Assembly (NCBI GenBank): GCA_021804195.1
Contig: JAJZKJ010000005.1
Location: 1 to 17,181, forward strand
Direction: 5' to 3'
From: Acidobacteriota bacterium
GTDB lineage: Bacteria; Planctomycetota; Phycisphaerae; WQYP01; JAJZKJ01
DNA: 17,181 nucleotides
Part shown: in pieces, positions 1-7,329 of the stretch
How positions within the stretch are numbered: the stretch's first letter is position 1
Layout: every line of letters starts with the position of its first letter
The notes under the pieces: generated by a model
What the model saw: the letters and a program-made list of their open reading frames with translations, nothing else
Databases searched by the model: none
What the model was told of the DNA's origin: nothing
Position numbers and translations under genes: made by a program

Positions 1-493
1 TGGCCAGCCACCAGCGTCCATCGTCGCTTTGCAGCAGACGGACCAGAAAATAGGCCATCAGCACGAACCACAGCAGGTCAAACGAAGTGTATTGAAACTC
101 CGACGCCTCGAACATGGGCAGCGGCGAAACCGCAACCGCCAGCGCGGCCACGGCCTGCGCCCTCCAGTTGCCTCCCAACTCGCGCGCGATCAGGGCTGAC
201 AGGACCAGCACGCCCATCTGAGCCAACAGCGAGAACATGCGCAGCCCGATCAGCCAATGACCAAACAAAATCAGGCTGATACGCTCCAGAAAAGGCACCA
301 GCGGCGGATAAACCACAAAGCCCCAGGCCAGATGGCGGGCATCGTCCAGGACCTGAAGCTCGTCCCGGTGTAATCCGTAATGGCCGTTCGTGAAAATATG
401 CAGTCCGGCCATGGCTACCACTATGAATGCGATGGCCCAGGTGGCTGTTTTTTGCGGGGCTTTGAGTGCGAAGCCGTCGTCAGCGGACTTCAT
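1..493 (-). CDS. GT39/PMT-like membrane glycosyltransferase, N-terminal part (C-terminus off window)
   Basis: Only the first 164 residues are present; the gene continues past the left edge. The reading frame gives an integral membrane protein resembling the ArnT/PMT group (glycosyltransferase family 39), which transfers sugars from polyprenyl-phosphate carriers at the outer face of the inner membrane. A first membrane segment (about residues 17-34) is followed by a periplasmic-type loop with TNGHYGLHRDELQ (36-47). The acidic Asp-Glu pair at 44-45 matches the conserved catalytic acidic motif of this superfamily. Further hydrophobic segments lie near 72-102, 113-127 and 138-154. The chosen ATG is at 493; an in-frame GTG at 508 would add five residues, and neither has a clear ribosome binding site. 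It lies 67 bp after the aldehyde dehydrogenase on the same strand and may be co-transcribed. Acceptor and sugar cannot be told from the sequence. Confidence 0.75.
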   Translation of the reverse strand, partial: MKSADDGFALKAPQKTATWAIAFIVVAMAGLHIFTNGHYGLHRDELQVLDDARHLAWGFVVYPPLVPFLERISLILFGHWLIGLRMFSLLAQMGVLVLSALIARELGGNWRAQAVAALAVAVSPLPMFEASEFQYTSFDLLWFVLMAYFLVRLLQSDDGRWWLA

Positions 494-560
494 TTTTGTG
501 GTGGTCACGATTCAGGAAGTATAAGTTCAATCCATCACTGCGATAGCTGTCCCCTTAGTT

Positions 561-2048
561 CTAATCAATCTGCGCTCGCTGCAGCCGGCCGCTATAGTCC
601 ATATACACCGTCTTCCAGTCGGAGTAGACATCGAGGGTCGCCAGGCCGCTTTCGCGATGGCCATTACCGCTCTGTTTCACGCCTCCGAAGGGCAGATGCA
701 CTTCGGCTCCGATGGTGGGCGCGTTGATATAGACAATGCCGGCTTCGAGCGCATCCTGCGCACGCAGGGCTTTTTGCACATCATGAGTGTAAATGGAAGC
801 CGACAGGCCGTAGCCTGTGCCATTGGCGATCGCCAAACCATCTTCCAGCCCGTCACAGGCGAGCACGCAGACCACCGGGCCGAAAATTTCCTCCCGCGCG
901 ATGCGCATATTGGGCTCAACCCCGGAGAAGATGGTGGGTTGAAAAAAGTAACCGTGCTGCAGGTCACCTTCCACGGCGCGCTGGCCACCGGTGGCCAGCC
1001 GGGCGCCTTCGCTCGCGCCCAACCGGACGTAGTGCTCTACTTTTTCCAATTGCGCTGCATTGACCAGAGGTCCGATCTGGACGCCGGGATCCAGGCCATT
1101 GCCGATTTGTAGCTTTCGCGTCTGTTCCACGAATAGCTTGAGAAATCTGGCCAGGATGCCTTTTTGCACAATGATGCGGCTGGCCGCGGTACAGCGCTGG
1201 CCGCTGGTGCCGAAACCGCCCCAGAGCGCGCCTTCGAGGGCGAGTTCGAGCGGCGCGTCATCGAGCACCAGGATCGCATTTTTTCCGCCCATTTCCAAAT
1301 TGCAGCGTTTGAATCCGGCGGCTGCCTCGCGTCCCACCTCGCGTCCGGTATCACTCGATCCGGTAAAAGAAATGATCCGGGTTCGCGCGTCCCGCACCAG
1401 TGCCGCGCCGGCGGTTTCTCCCCGGCCCATCACCAGATTCAGCACTCCCGGGGGCAGACCCGCGGCTTCCAGCGTCTGGGTCCAGTGCACAGCCGAAAGC
1501 GGCGCATCCTCGGAGGGTTTGAGCACCACCGTGTTGCCGCACAACAGCGCCGGCGCACTCTTCCAACTCGGTATCGCCATGGGAAAATTCCATGGCGTGA
1601 TCAGCCCGGCCACGCCCACCGGCACGCGCCGCGTCAGGCAGATTTTGTCGGGCAGCTCCGAAGGCGTGGTCTGGCCATAAAGCCGGCGGCCTTCGCCGGC
1701 CATAAAAAACAACATGTCAATGGCTTCCTGCACGTCGCCTTCGGCTTCCAGCCGAACCTTGCCCATTTCGCGCGTCATGGCCTCGGCATAATCGGCTTTG
1801 CGTTCGGTCAGCAGTTGGCCGGCGCGAAACAGGATCTCTGCCCGCCGGGGCGCGGGGGTGCGGCTCCAGCCAGCCTGTACCGCCTGCGCCGCCGACAGAG
1901 CCTGGTCCACATCCCCGGTATCGGAATCGGGGAAAACCCCCAGCGTTTGGCGCCGGTCGGCCGGATTCTGATTTTCCAGATAGCGCCCGCTGCCGGGAGC
2001 CAGCCATTGGCCGCCGATATAGTTATGGAAATTGCGCGGCTCGCTCAT
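561..2048 (-). CDS. NAD(P)-dependent aldehyde dehydrogenase
   Basis: A full-length (495 aa) member of the aldehyde dehydrogenase superfamily, which oxidises aldehydes to carboxylic acids with NAD(P)+ in the cytoplasm. Diagnostic elements are all present: TPWNFP with the oxyanion Asn154, VLKPSE with cofactor-binding Lys177, FTGSSDTG in the Rossmann fold (228-235), LEMGGKN with general base Glu252, the nucleophile Cys286 in GTSGQRCTAASR, and EEIFGPV with Glu387. The GQRCT/GQKCT type of active site is seen in alpha-ketoglutaric semialdehyde and related dehydrogenases as well as ALDH7-like enzymes, so the substrate is left open; succinate-semialdehyde dehydrogenase is a less likely alternative. 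The start is supported by a GGAG upstream, although about 10 bp away. The gene lies 42 bp downstream of the peptidoglycan-binding gene on the same strand and could be the third gene of that transcript. There is no partner gene that points to a pathway. Confidence 0.93.
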   Translation of the reverse strand: MSEPRNFHNYIGGQWLAPGSGRYLENQNPADRRQTLGVFPDSDTGDVDQALSAAQAVQAGWSRTPAPRRAEILFRAGQLLTERKADYAEAMTREMGKVRLEAEGDVQEAIDMLFFMAGEGRRLYGQTTPSELPDKICLTRRVPVGVAGLITPWNFPMAIPSWKSAPALLCGNTVVLKPSEDAPLSAVHWTQTLEAAGLPPGVLNLVMGRGETAGAALVRDARTRIISFTGSSDTGREVGREAAAGFKRCNLEMGGKNAILVLDDAPLELALEGALWGGFGTSGQRCTAASRIIVQKGILARFLKLFVEQTRKLQIGNGLDPGVQIGPLVNAAQLEKVEHYVRLGASEGARLATGGQRAVEGDLQHGYFFQPTIFSGVEPNMRIAREEIFGPVVCVLACDGLEDGLAIANGTGYGLSASIYTHDVQKALRAQDALEAGIVYINAPTIGAEVHLPFGGVKQSGNGHRESGLATLDVYSDWKTVYMDYSGRLQRAQID

Positions 2049-2090
2049 AACGATTCACTCCATTACGGCCGGGGGCAAAGCCCGAAAAGT

Positions 2091-2603
2091 TCATTTGTGC
2101 TGCCGGGCAATGGACGGTTTTACCGCTTCCGGCTTTTGGCTGGCGCCGCCGGGATGACGGCGGCCGCGATTCATCGCGGTTGTCACCGGCAGCGCCGGTA
2201 AGGCACGGGCGCCGGGACGGTAATCCTGCCGAGGGCCAAGATTTAAGGCAATCAGTGCCCGTGCATCCGGCACAAACCGGGTTTGCCAGTGATGCGCGGC
2301 CTGAAACTTGCGTAATGCCGCGACGGTTGCCTCGTCCCAGTGTCCGCTGATCTGGTTTAAGTAACCCGCGCGCACGAGCGCGGCCTGAATTTGCCGGGTT
2401 CTATGCGGACTGATCTGCCGCTGTCCACCCCAGCGCCAGTTGCCGTGATATATCGTCCGCGAACCATGCTGCCGCGGCAGACTCGCCGCCGCCATAGCCA
2501 CGCCAGAGATCAAGCCGAAGATGATGCCCAGATTGGCCAGTCTGCATCGGATGAGGGTAAGCGGCGAACGGAGGCAGCGTTGCGAATGTTCAGTCGTATT
2601 CAT
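2091..2603 (-). CDS. membrane-anchored peptidoglycan-binding (PG_binding_1-like) protein
   Basis: A small protein of 170 residues from the preferred start. It has a hydrophobic N-terminal segment (about 23-41) that could be a signal anchor or signal peptide. After it comes a peptidoglycan-binding type 1 domain (about 65-122) with the usual pattern of RQIQAALVRAGYL, a GHWDEAT turn and a VAALRKFQAAH helix. The C-terminal 45 residues are rich in Pro, Arg and Ala and probably unstructured. I prefer the ATG at 2603 because it overlaps the stop of the upstream HtrA gene as TAATG, a typical translational-coupling arrangement. A longer version starting at 2633 would lie inside the HtrA frame. Coupling to HtrA suggests a shared envelope role, for example tethering or substrate presentation near the cell wall; that role is inference. 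Confidence 0.8.
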   Translation of the reverse strand: MNTTEHSQRCLRSPLTLIRCRLANLGIIFGLISGVAMAAASLPRQHGSRTIYHGNWRWGGQRQISPHRTRQIQAALVRAGYLNQISGHWDEATVAALRKFQAAHHWQTRFVPDARALIALNLGPRQDYRPGARALPALPVTTAMNRGRRHPGGASQKPEAVKPSIARQHK

Positions 2604-4063
2604 TAATGCCCATAATAGCCGCCCACGTACCATGGCTCCAAATCGCCGAACGGTCCCGGGCGGCGAAGGGCAAACACGATCACCTGGCCACGATGAATTT
2701 GCGCCAGAATCTGCTGATATCCGGCCAATCCATGGACCGGATGCCGGTCAATGGCAACGATCTCATCTCCGTTTTGTATGGCCAGCCGGTCAGCAAAAGA
2801 ACCTGCCACAACCCGGCTAACCCAGACGCCGCGCATGGGCGCCATTTTGGCCTGATGCGAGGATTGGGGAGAAAGGGGGGCTAACCTGACTTGCAATCCA
2901 AGCTTGGGTTCCTTCGGAGTTCGCATCGCGGCCCGGAGCCGGGAGCCAAATAACCGGCTGCGGTTGGCGATCCGCACTCGCACCTGAAAATCGTGGCCAT
3001 CCCGATCAATGACGAGCCGCGGCCGGCTGCCAATGGGTTGTTCAAGTATGGCCCGGCGCAGGTCGGATGCATTCCTGATTTTCCGCCGGTTGACGGCCAG
3101 AATGCAGTCGCCGGCCCTCAGACCGGCCCGTGCCGCCGGTCCGCCCGGGGCCAGGCTGGCAATGGGCACGCCTTGCCATCCATAGGCGCGCCGCACCGCA
3201 TGGCCCAACCGGGTTTGAAAATAGATGCCGATCGCCCCACGGTTGATGTGCCCATGCAGCGCCAGTTGATCATAGACCGTTCGCGCCAGATTCGAAGGCA
3301 AGGCAAAGCCGATGCCGCGATTCGAGCCGGTATTGGTGTCGATGGCGGTGTTGATGCCGATCACCTGCCCGGCTAAATCCAGCAGCGGTCCGCCGCTGTT
3401 TCCGGGATTGATTGCCGCATCGGTTTGAATAAATCGCTGCAGCGGGTGATTGTAATCAATGCGCCTTTTGAGGGCGCTGACGATTCCGGCGGTTACCGTG
3501 CCATTCAGGCCAAACGGACTGCCCACGGCCAGCACCCAATCACCGATTTCCACACTCCGCGAATTGCCCAAATGTGCCGCCGTAAGCGGTGCATGCGGAA
3601 AAATCCGGATTACGGCCAAGTCGGTTTGCCGGTCCATCCCCACGATATGGCCGCGGTAAGCGCTGTCCTGTCCCGGCACGCGCACAATCAACCGTTCGGC
3701 CCCGGTGATCACATGCCGATTGGTCAGAATATAACCGCGCCGGCTGAGGATGATGCCCGAACCAAGACTACGTTCCCGGTGACGTTTCCAGGGCTGATGC
3801 GGGTTGGGCGAAGCCATGGCGGGAGAGATCGCCTCAATCTGCACCACCGAAAGTTCAGCTCGTTTTGCCAGTCGGGTAAAGGTGTTCGAAAGCCGGATGA
3901 CTTGCGGCTTTTGCAGCCACGCTGCGGGACGGTGCGGACCTAATCGCAGCCATGAACGCCGCACATGACCCTGACTCAGCCAAGCGCCTATGCCGGTAAT
4001 GCCCAATGCAGCCAGACCAATGGCCATAATGGCACTTCTTTTCGGCTTGGCTTGCATAGTCAT
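2603..4063 (-). CDS. HtrA/DegP-family S1C serine protease with two PDZ domains
   Basis: A 486-aa protein of the HtrA (Deg) family: envelope proteases/chaperones that degrade misfolded periplasmic proteins. Residues about 10-29 form an N-terminal membrane segment. The trypsin-like domain (about 60-265) carries the whole catalytic triad: His117 in TNRHVITGAE, Asp148 in TDLAVIRI and Ser223 in INPGNSGGPLLD. A first PDZ domain (about 275-365) and a second, more divergent one (about 385-470) follow. The length is normal for the family. Two ATGs lie at 4063 and 4057; neither has a clear Shine-Dalgarno sequence, and the first was taken. Its stop overlaps the start of the peptidoglycan-binding protein. 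The 131 bp upstream, shared with the divergent coiled-coil gene, must hold its promoter, but I could not assign one. DegP, DegQ or DegS equivalence cannot be decided, so no symbol is given. Confidence 0.95.
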   Translation of the reverse strand: MTMQAKPKRSAIMAIGLAALGITGIGAWLSQGHVRRSWLRLGPHRPAAWLQKPQVIRLSNTFTRLAKRAELSVVQIEAISPAMASPNPHQPWKRHRERSLGSGIILSRRGYILTNRHVITGAERLIVRVPGQDSAYRGHIVGMDRQTDLAVIRIFPHAPLTAAHLGNSRSVEIGDWVLAVGSPFGLNGTVTAGIVSALKRRIDYNHPLQRFIQTDAAINPGNSGGPLLDLAGQVIGINTAIDTNTGSNRGIGFALPSNLARTVYDQLALHGHINRGAIGIYFQTRLGHAVRRAYGWQGVPIASLAPGGPAARAGLRAGDCILAVNRRKIRNASDLRRAILEQPIGSRPRLVIDRDGHDFQVRVRIANRSRLFGSRLRAAMRTPKEPKLGLQVRLAPLSPQSSHQAKMAPMRGVWVSRVVAGSFADRLAIQNGDEIVAIDRHPVHGLAGYQQILAQIHRGQVIVFALRRPGPFGDLEPWYVGGYYGH

Positions 4064-4207
4064 CTGGATTGAGGAGGCCGCTAAAAATCAGGTTTCAAAG
4101 ACTGTTCTGTTGTGATTATGATGCCAAATTCCTGTTCCGGCGTGAAAGTCCGCGGCCGCATCTGGACTTAAAGAACCGGGCTTAAAATCGGGCCATGGCG
4201 GAATCAT

Positions 4208-4522
4208 TTGAAAGCCGCTGGGAGGTGCCAGCGTGATTTCATTCTCGATCAGCAGGCGAAGTTCTCGGCCGGCATGGACGCCTTGCGCCAGCAAACTGAG
4301 AAGAATGAGCGGGAAATCGAGAATAATTCACGCCAGATTGCGGCCAACTCCGGCAAAATTGACAAGCGGGTGAATGTCTGCCTATCGCTGGCCCATCATA
4401 TCGAACGGCTGGAAGCTTCCCATGAGCGGCTGACCGAAGCCATGGAACAGACCGGCTATAAACTGAATGCCCTGATTGAAATTGTAGATAAGCTGGCGCG
4501 CCGCCAGAACGGCCGGCAGTAA
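4208..4522 (+). CDS. small coiled-coil protein, probably frameshifted near its start
   Basis: The open frame gives 104 residues that are almost entirely helical. Heptad-rich stretches run from about 25 to 55 (NEREIENNSRQIAANSGKID) and from 60 to 97, and the tail is basic. Short coiled-coil proteins of this sort occur in Acidobacteria-like genomes, but I know of no function. The only start in this frame near the expected position is TTG at 4208. A good ATG lies at 4195 in another frame and reads MAESFESRWE before running to a TGA at 4234. Skipping one base (around 4225, in a GGGAGG run) joins it to CQRDFILDQQ, which would give a natural N-terminus. The gene therefore probably begins at 4195 and carries a one-base insertion, real or a sequencing error. 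It ends 29 bp before pgpA on the same strand. Confidence 0.6.
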   Translation: MKAAGRCQRDFILDQQAKFSAGMDALRQQTEKNEREIENNSRQIAANSGKIDKRVNVCLSLAHHIERLEASHERLTEAMEQTGYKLNALIEIVDKLARRQNGRQ

Positions 4523-4551
4523 CCCTCTGGGTTCAAGGCTAAAATTTATCC

Positions 4552-5073
4552 ATGATGCGGTGGACTCCGCGGCCCATGCCGGTGCATGTCGAAATTTCCA
4601 CTCCGCGCCGGGGAAGCCCCGTGCAGCGGCTTTTTGCCTGGCTGGCCATGGGTGGTCCCATCGGATTGATTCCGTGGGTTCCGGCCACCTGGGCATCATT
4701 ATTGACCGCGCTGGCCTGCCGGGCGTTAGCTCCGTATATGCGCTCACCCGAGGCGTTGGTGCTCTGGGCGGTGATCTTCATGCTCGGAGGCTGGGCCTGC
4801 GGAGCGGCGGAGCTTTGTCTGGGCAGCCATGATCCGCGCAATGTCGTTCTCGATGAAATATCCGGCCAATGGCTGGTTTTTCTGCTGGCGCCCGGCGCGA
4901 GCTGGCCGGCCATGCTGGCCGGTTTCGGTCTGTTCCGCTTTTTTGATGTCGTCAAGCCATTTCCCGCCCGCCAGTTCGAGCGCCTGCCGGCCGGCTGGGG
5001 CATCATGGCCGACGATGCCATGGCCGGCATCTATGCCGGATTCGCTTTATGGCTGCTGCTGCGCTGGCTCTAA
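4552..5073 (+). CDS. pgpA: phosphatidylglycerophosphatase A
   Basis: PgpA removes the phosphate from phosphatidylglycerophosphate to make phosphatidylglycerol, the last step of that phospholipid pathway at the inner membrane. The 173-aa product has the family's signature elements: a glycine- and proline-rich first helix (GGPIGLIPWVPATWASL, about 34-50), HDPRNVVLDEISGQ (93-106) with Asp94, Asp101 and Glu102, FRFFDVVKPFP (129-138) and the terminal GWGIMADDAMAGIYAG (148-163) with Asp154 and Asp155. Four hydrophobic segments fit the known topology. The length is normal (E. coli PgpA is about 170 aa). ATG at 4552 was taken; ATGs at 4555 and 4576 are alternatives and no strong ribosome binding site distinguishes them. 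Its stop codon overlaps the stop of the convergent phoB gene, so no separate terminator fits between them. Confidence 0.93.
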   Translation: MMRWTPRPMPVHVEISTPRRGSPVQRLFAWLAMGGPIGLIPWVPATWASLLTALACRALAPYMRSPEALVLWAVIFMLGGWACGAAELCLGSHDPRNVVLDEISGQWLVFLLAPGASWPAMLAGFGLFRFFDVVKPFPARQFERLPAGWGIMADDAMAGIYAGFALWLLLRWL

Positions 5074-5789
5074 GGCTGGGCCGCTGTGCGCAGCTTTTCC
5101 ACTTTACCCTCGAACCGGTACCCCACTCCCCGCACTGCGGCCAGTTGACTGGTAAACCGGGGCTCGGCGATTTTACTTCGCAGCCGCAGTATATATACGT
5201 CCACGGTGCGTTCGGTGATGAAATGGTCGGCCGACCAGACCGCATCCACAATCTGCCGCCGGGTGAAGGCCTCGCCGGGATGGAGCAGAAAAAACGCCAG
5301 CAGCCGGAATTCGGTGTCGCTCAGCTCCAGTTCCCGGTCCCCGCATTTTGCCTCATGGGCGGCCAGATCTAATTCCAGGCCGCAGGAGCGCAGCCGCGTG
5401 GGCGCATTGCCGGAACTGCCGCGCAGCCGTGCCTTGATCCGCGCCACCAGTTCGCGCGGGCTGAAGGGTTTGGTGACATAATCGTCGGCGCCCACCTCCA
5501 GTCCCCGCACCCGGTCGGCTTCCGCGCCGCGCGCGGTGAGCAGAATCACCGGCAGCATGCGAAACCGGGGCTCGCGCCGCAACCGCCGCAGCAGTTCCAG
5601 GCCCTCGCCCGCGGGCAGCATCCAGTCCAGCACCACTAATTCCGGCTCCAGCCGGGCCAGATCGGCGAGAAAATGCCCGCCGGTCAGATTCACTTCCGGC
5701 TCGAACCCCGCCGCTTCCAATTGCAGGCGCAATAACTCCGCCAGGTCGCGGTCGTCTTCCACGATCAGGATGCGGCGGCGTTCAGGCAT
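5070..5789 (-). CDS. phoB: PhoB-type response regulator (OmpR/PhoB family)
   Basis: Two-domain transcription regulator of the phosphate-starvation response. The receiver domain (about 4-118 from the start used here) has the acidic pair Asp12/Asp13, the phosphoacceptor Asp55 in VVLDWMLPAGEG, Thr85 in ILLTARG and Lys107 in DDYVTKPFSP. The winged-helix DNA-binding domain follows (about 135-228), with ELSDTEFRLLAFFLLHPGE, the recognition-helix region ERTVDVYILRLRSKI and the terminal VRGVGYRFE. I chose ATG at 5789 because the receiver fold begins right after it and its ATGCCTGA overlaps the phoU stop by 8 bases. A start at 5813 would add eight unlikely residues. It is the last gene of the phoR-pstB-phoU-phoB set, which makes the PhoB assignment stronger than sequence alone would. 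When phosphorylated by PhoR it should bind Pho boxes such as the one at 8845-8862. Confidence 0.92.
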   Translation of the reverse strand: MPERRRILIVEDDRDLAELLRLQLEAAGFEPEVNLTGGHFLADLARLEPELVVLDWMLPAGEGLELLRRLRREPRFRMLPVILLTARGAEADRVRGLEVGADDYVTKPFSPRELVARIKARLRGSSGNAPTRLRSCGLELDLAAHEAKCGDRELELSDTEFRLLAFFLLHPGEAFTRRQIVDAVWSADHFITERTVDVYILRLRSKIAEPRFTSQLAAVRGVGYRFEGKVEKLRTAAQP

Positions 5790-6450
5790 GGTCGAGCAGG
5801 TGATGGCGAACATCCACGCCTTCCACCCAGAAAATCACGTCTTCGGCAATATTGGTGGCGTGATCGCTGATGCGTTCCAGGTTGCGCGCCACGAAGAGCA
5901 GCGACAGCGCGCGTTCCACCGCATCCGGCTCGCGCGTCATGCGTCCGATCAGCTCGCGGAATATCTGGTCGCGAATGCGGTCCACTTCATCATCGGTGTT
6001 GAGCACTTGCCGGGCCAGTTCGGCGTTGCGCGAGACGAGTGAGTCGAGCGCGGTGTGCACCATCATCTGGGTGCGTTCCGCCATGCGCGGCAAATCCACT
6101 TCCCGGCTGCCGCCGCCCAGATCCGGATTGTGCAGCACCGCCTGCACGATGTTAACGGCCAGATCGGCGATGCGTTCCAGGTCGTTGTTGATTTTGAGCA
6201 CTGCCGCCAGAAAGCGCAAATCCACCGCCATGGGCTGCTGCAGCGCCAGGAGCCGCAATACTCCCTGATCCAGCTCCACTTCCAGGCGATTGATTTCAGG
6301 CTCGAGTTCGCGCGCCACCGTTTCGGCCAGCTGCGAGTTGTGGTCGAGAAAGGCATGCACGCCATGATGCACCGCGGTTTCCACCAGCCCGCCCATATAG
6401 AGCAGCCGTTCTTTTAAATCGTCCAGCTCATCGGCAAAGTGTTTGCGCAT
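5782..6450 (-). CDS. phoU: phosphate signalling protein PhoU
   Basis: PhoU is a cytoplasmic, metal-binding helical protein. It links the Pst phosphate transporter to PhoR and keeps the regulon off when phosphate is plentiful. The 222-aa product shows the two tandem three-helix PhoU repeats. Repeat one covers about 8-100, with LKERLLYMGGLVETAVHHG and then LAVNIV after a RFLAAVLKINNDLERIADL core. Repeat two covers about 110-215, with the matching LLFVARNLERISDHATNIAE. The paired E/D-RI-xD-xA-xNI motifs are the metal-binding positions of the family. An AAGGA sequence sits a few bases before the ATG at 6450. The gene is 51 bp downstream of pstB and overlaps phoB by 8 bases, so it belongs to the same operon. 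Confidence 0.95.
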   Translation of the reverse strand: MRKHFADELDDLKERLLYMGGLVETAVHHGVHAFLDHNSQLAETVARELEPEINRLEVELDQGVLRLLALQQPMAVDLRFLAAVLKINNDLERIADLAVNIVQAVLHNPDLGGGSREVDLPRMAERTQMMVHTALDSLVSRNAELARQVLNTDDEVDRIRDQIFRELIGRMTREPDAVERALSLLFVARNLERISDHATNIAEDVIFWVEGVDVRHHLLDHA

Positions 6451-6501
6451 ACCATCCTTGTTTACAGCATTGCGGCTCTTTCAATCCGGCGCGATCCCGT
6501 C

Positions 6502-7329
6502 TTATCCGAAGCGTCCCGTGATGTAATCTTCCGTCTCCTTGCGGCTGGGGTTGGTGAACATCCGCTGCGTGCTGTCGGTTTCAACCACGCGGCCCATCAG
6601 AAAAAAACTGGTGCGGTCGCTGATGCGCGCCGCCTGTTGCAGATTGTGGGTCACGATCACGATGGTATAGCGCGTCTTCAATTCCAGCGCCAATTCTTCA
6701 ATTCGCGTGGTGGTAATGGGGTCAAGCGCGCTGGCCGGCTCATCCATGAGCAGAATTTCCGGCTCAATCGCCAGGGCGCGGGCAATGCACAGCCGCTGCT
6801 GCTGGCCGCCCGAAAGCGACAGCGCAGGCTTGTTCAGCCGGTCTTTCACCTCGTCCCACAATCCCGCCGCGCGCAGCGAAGACTCGATCCGGGCCATGCG
6901 TTCCGAGCGTTTTTTCGCCAGTCCATTGATCTTCAGCCCATAAGCCACGTTTTCGGCAATGCTGAAGGGAAATGGATTCGAGCGCTGAAAAATCATTCCC
7001 ACTTTGCGCCGCAACCCGATCACATTCGTATGGGGAGCATAGATATTCTGGCCGTTAATTTCCACCAGGCCGCGGGCATGGGCGCCGGGAATCGTGTCGT
7101 TCATCCGGTTCAGACAGCGTAAAAACGTGCTTTTGCCGCAGCCCGAAGGTCCGATCAAGGCCAGGATTTCCCGTTCCCGCACCTGCAATTCGATGCCGAA
7201 CAGCACCTGCGCCTGGCCATAGAAAAAGTCCAGCCCGCGCACGCCAATGACCGGCCGCCCCGGCTCAGTCCGGTTGGCCGCCGCCGGCGGAGTGAAGTGT
7301 AAAGCGGGGGGAAGGGAAGTGGGGTTCAT
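6502..7329 (-). CDS. pstB: phosphate ABC transporter ATP-binding protein
   Basis: ATPase of the high-affinity phosphate importer PstSCAB, located on the cytoplasmic face of the inner membrane. The 275-aa product has Walker A GPSGCGKS (60-67, Lys66), the PstB-typical continuation [10 protein letters not shown], the Q-loop Gln115 in [10 protein letters not shown], signature LSGGQQQR (172-179), Walker [14 protein letters not shown] with Glu197, and the switch His228. A low-complexity N-terminal 24 residues precede the domain. The start overlaps the phoR stop as ATGA, indicating translational coupling. The genes for the periplasmic binding protein and the two permeases (pstS, pstC, pstA) are not in this window, so the transporter must be completed from elsewhere, or PstB here serves mainly in signalling through PhoU and PhoR. 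Confidence 0.95.
   Translation of the reverse strand: MNPTSLPPALHFTPPAAANRTEPGRPVIGVRGLDFFYGQAQVLFGIELQVREREILALIGPSGCGKSTFLRCLNRMNDTIPGAHARGLVEINGQNIYAPHTNVIGLRRKVGMIFQRSNPFPFSIAENVAYGLKINGLAKKRSERMARIESSLRAAGLWDEVKDRLNKPALSLSGGQQQRLCIARALAIEPEILLMDEPASALDPITTTRIEELALELKTRYTIVIVTHNLQQAARISDRTSFFLMGRVVETDSTQRMFTNPSRKETEDYITGRFG

Noticed and set aside
2064..2090. Small hairpin GGGC-AAA-GCCC between the peptidoglycan-binding and aldehyde dehydrogenase genes
   Set aside because: The stem is only four base pairs and there is no T run on the coding strand, so it is not a credible terminator.
1164..2201. Long plus-strand open frame opposite the aldehyde dehydrogenase (345 codons)
   Set aside because: It is antisense to a gene with full catalytic motifs; its translation is rich in His, Arg and Gly, has no recognisable domain and no ribosome binding site, as expected for a shadow in GC-rich sequence.
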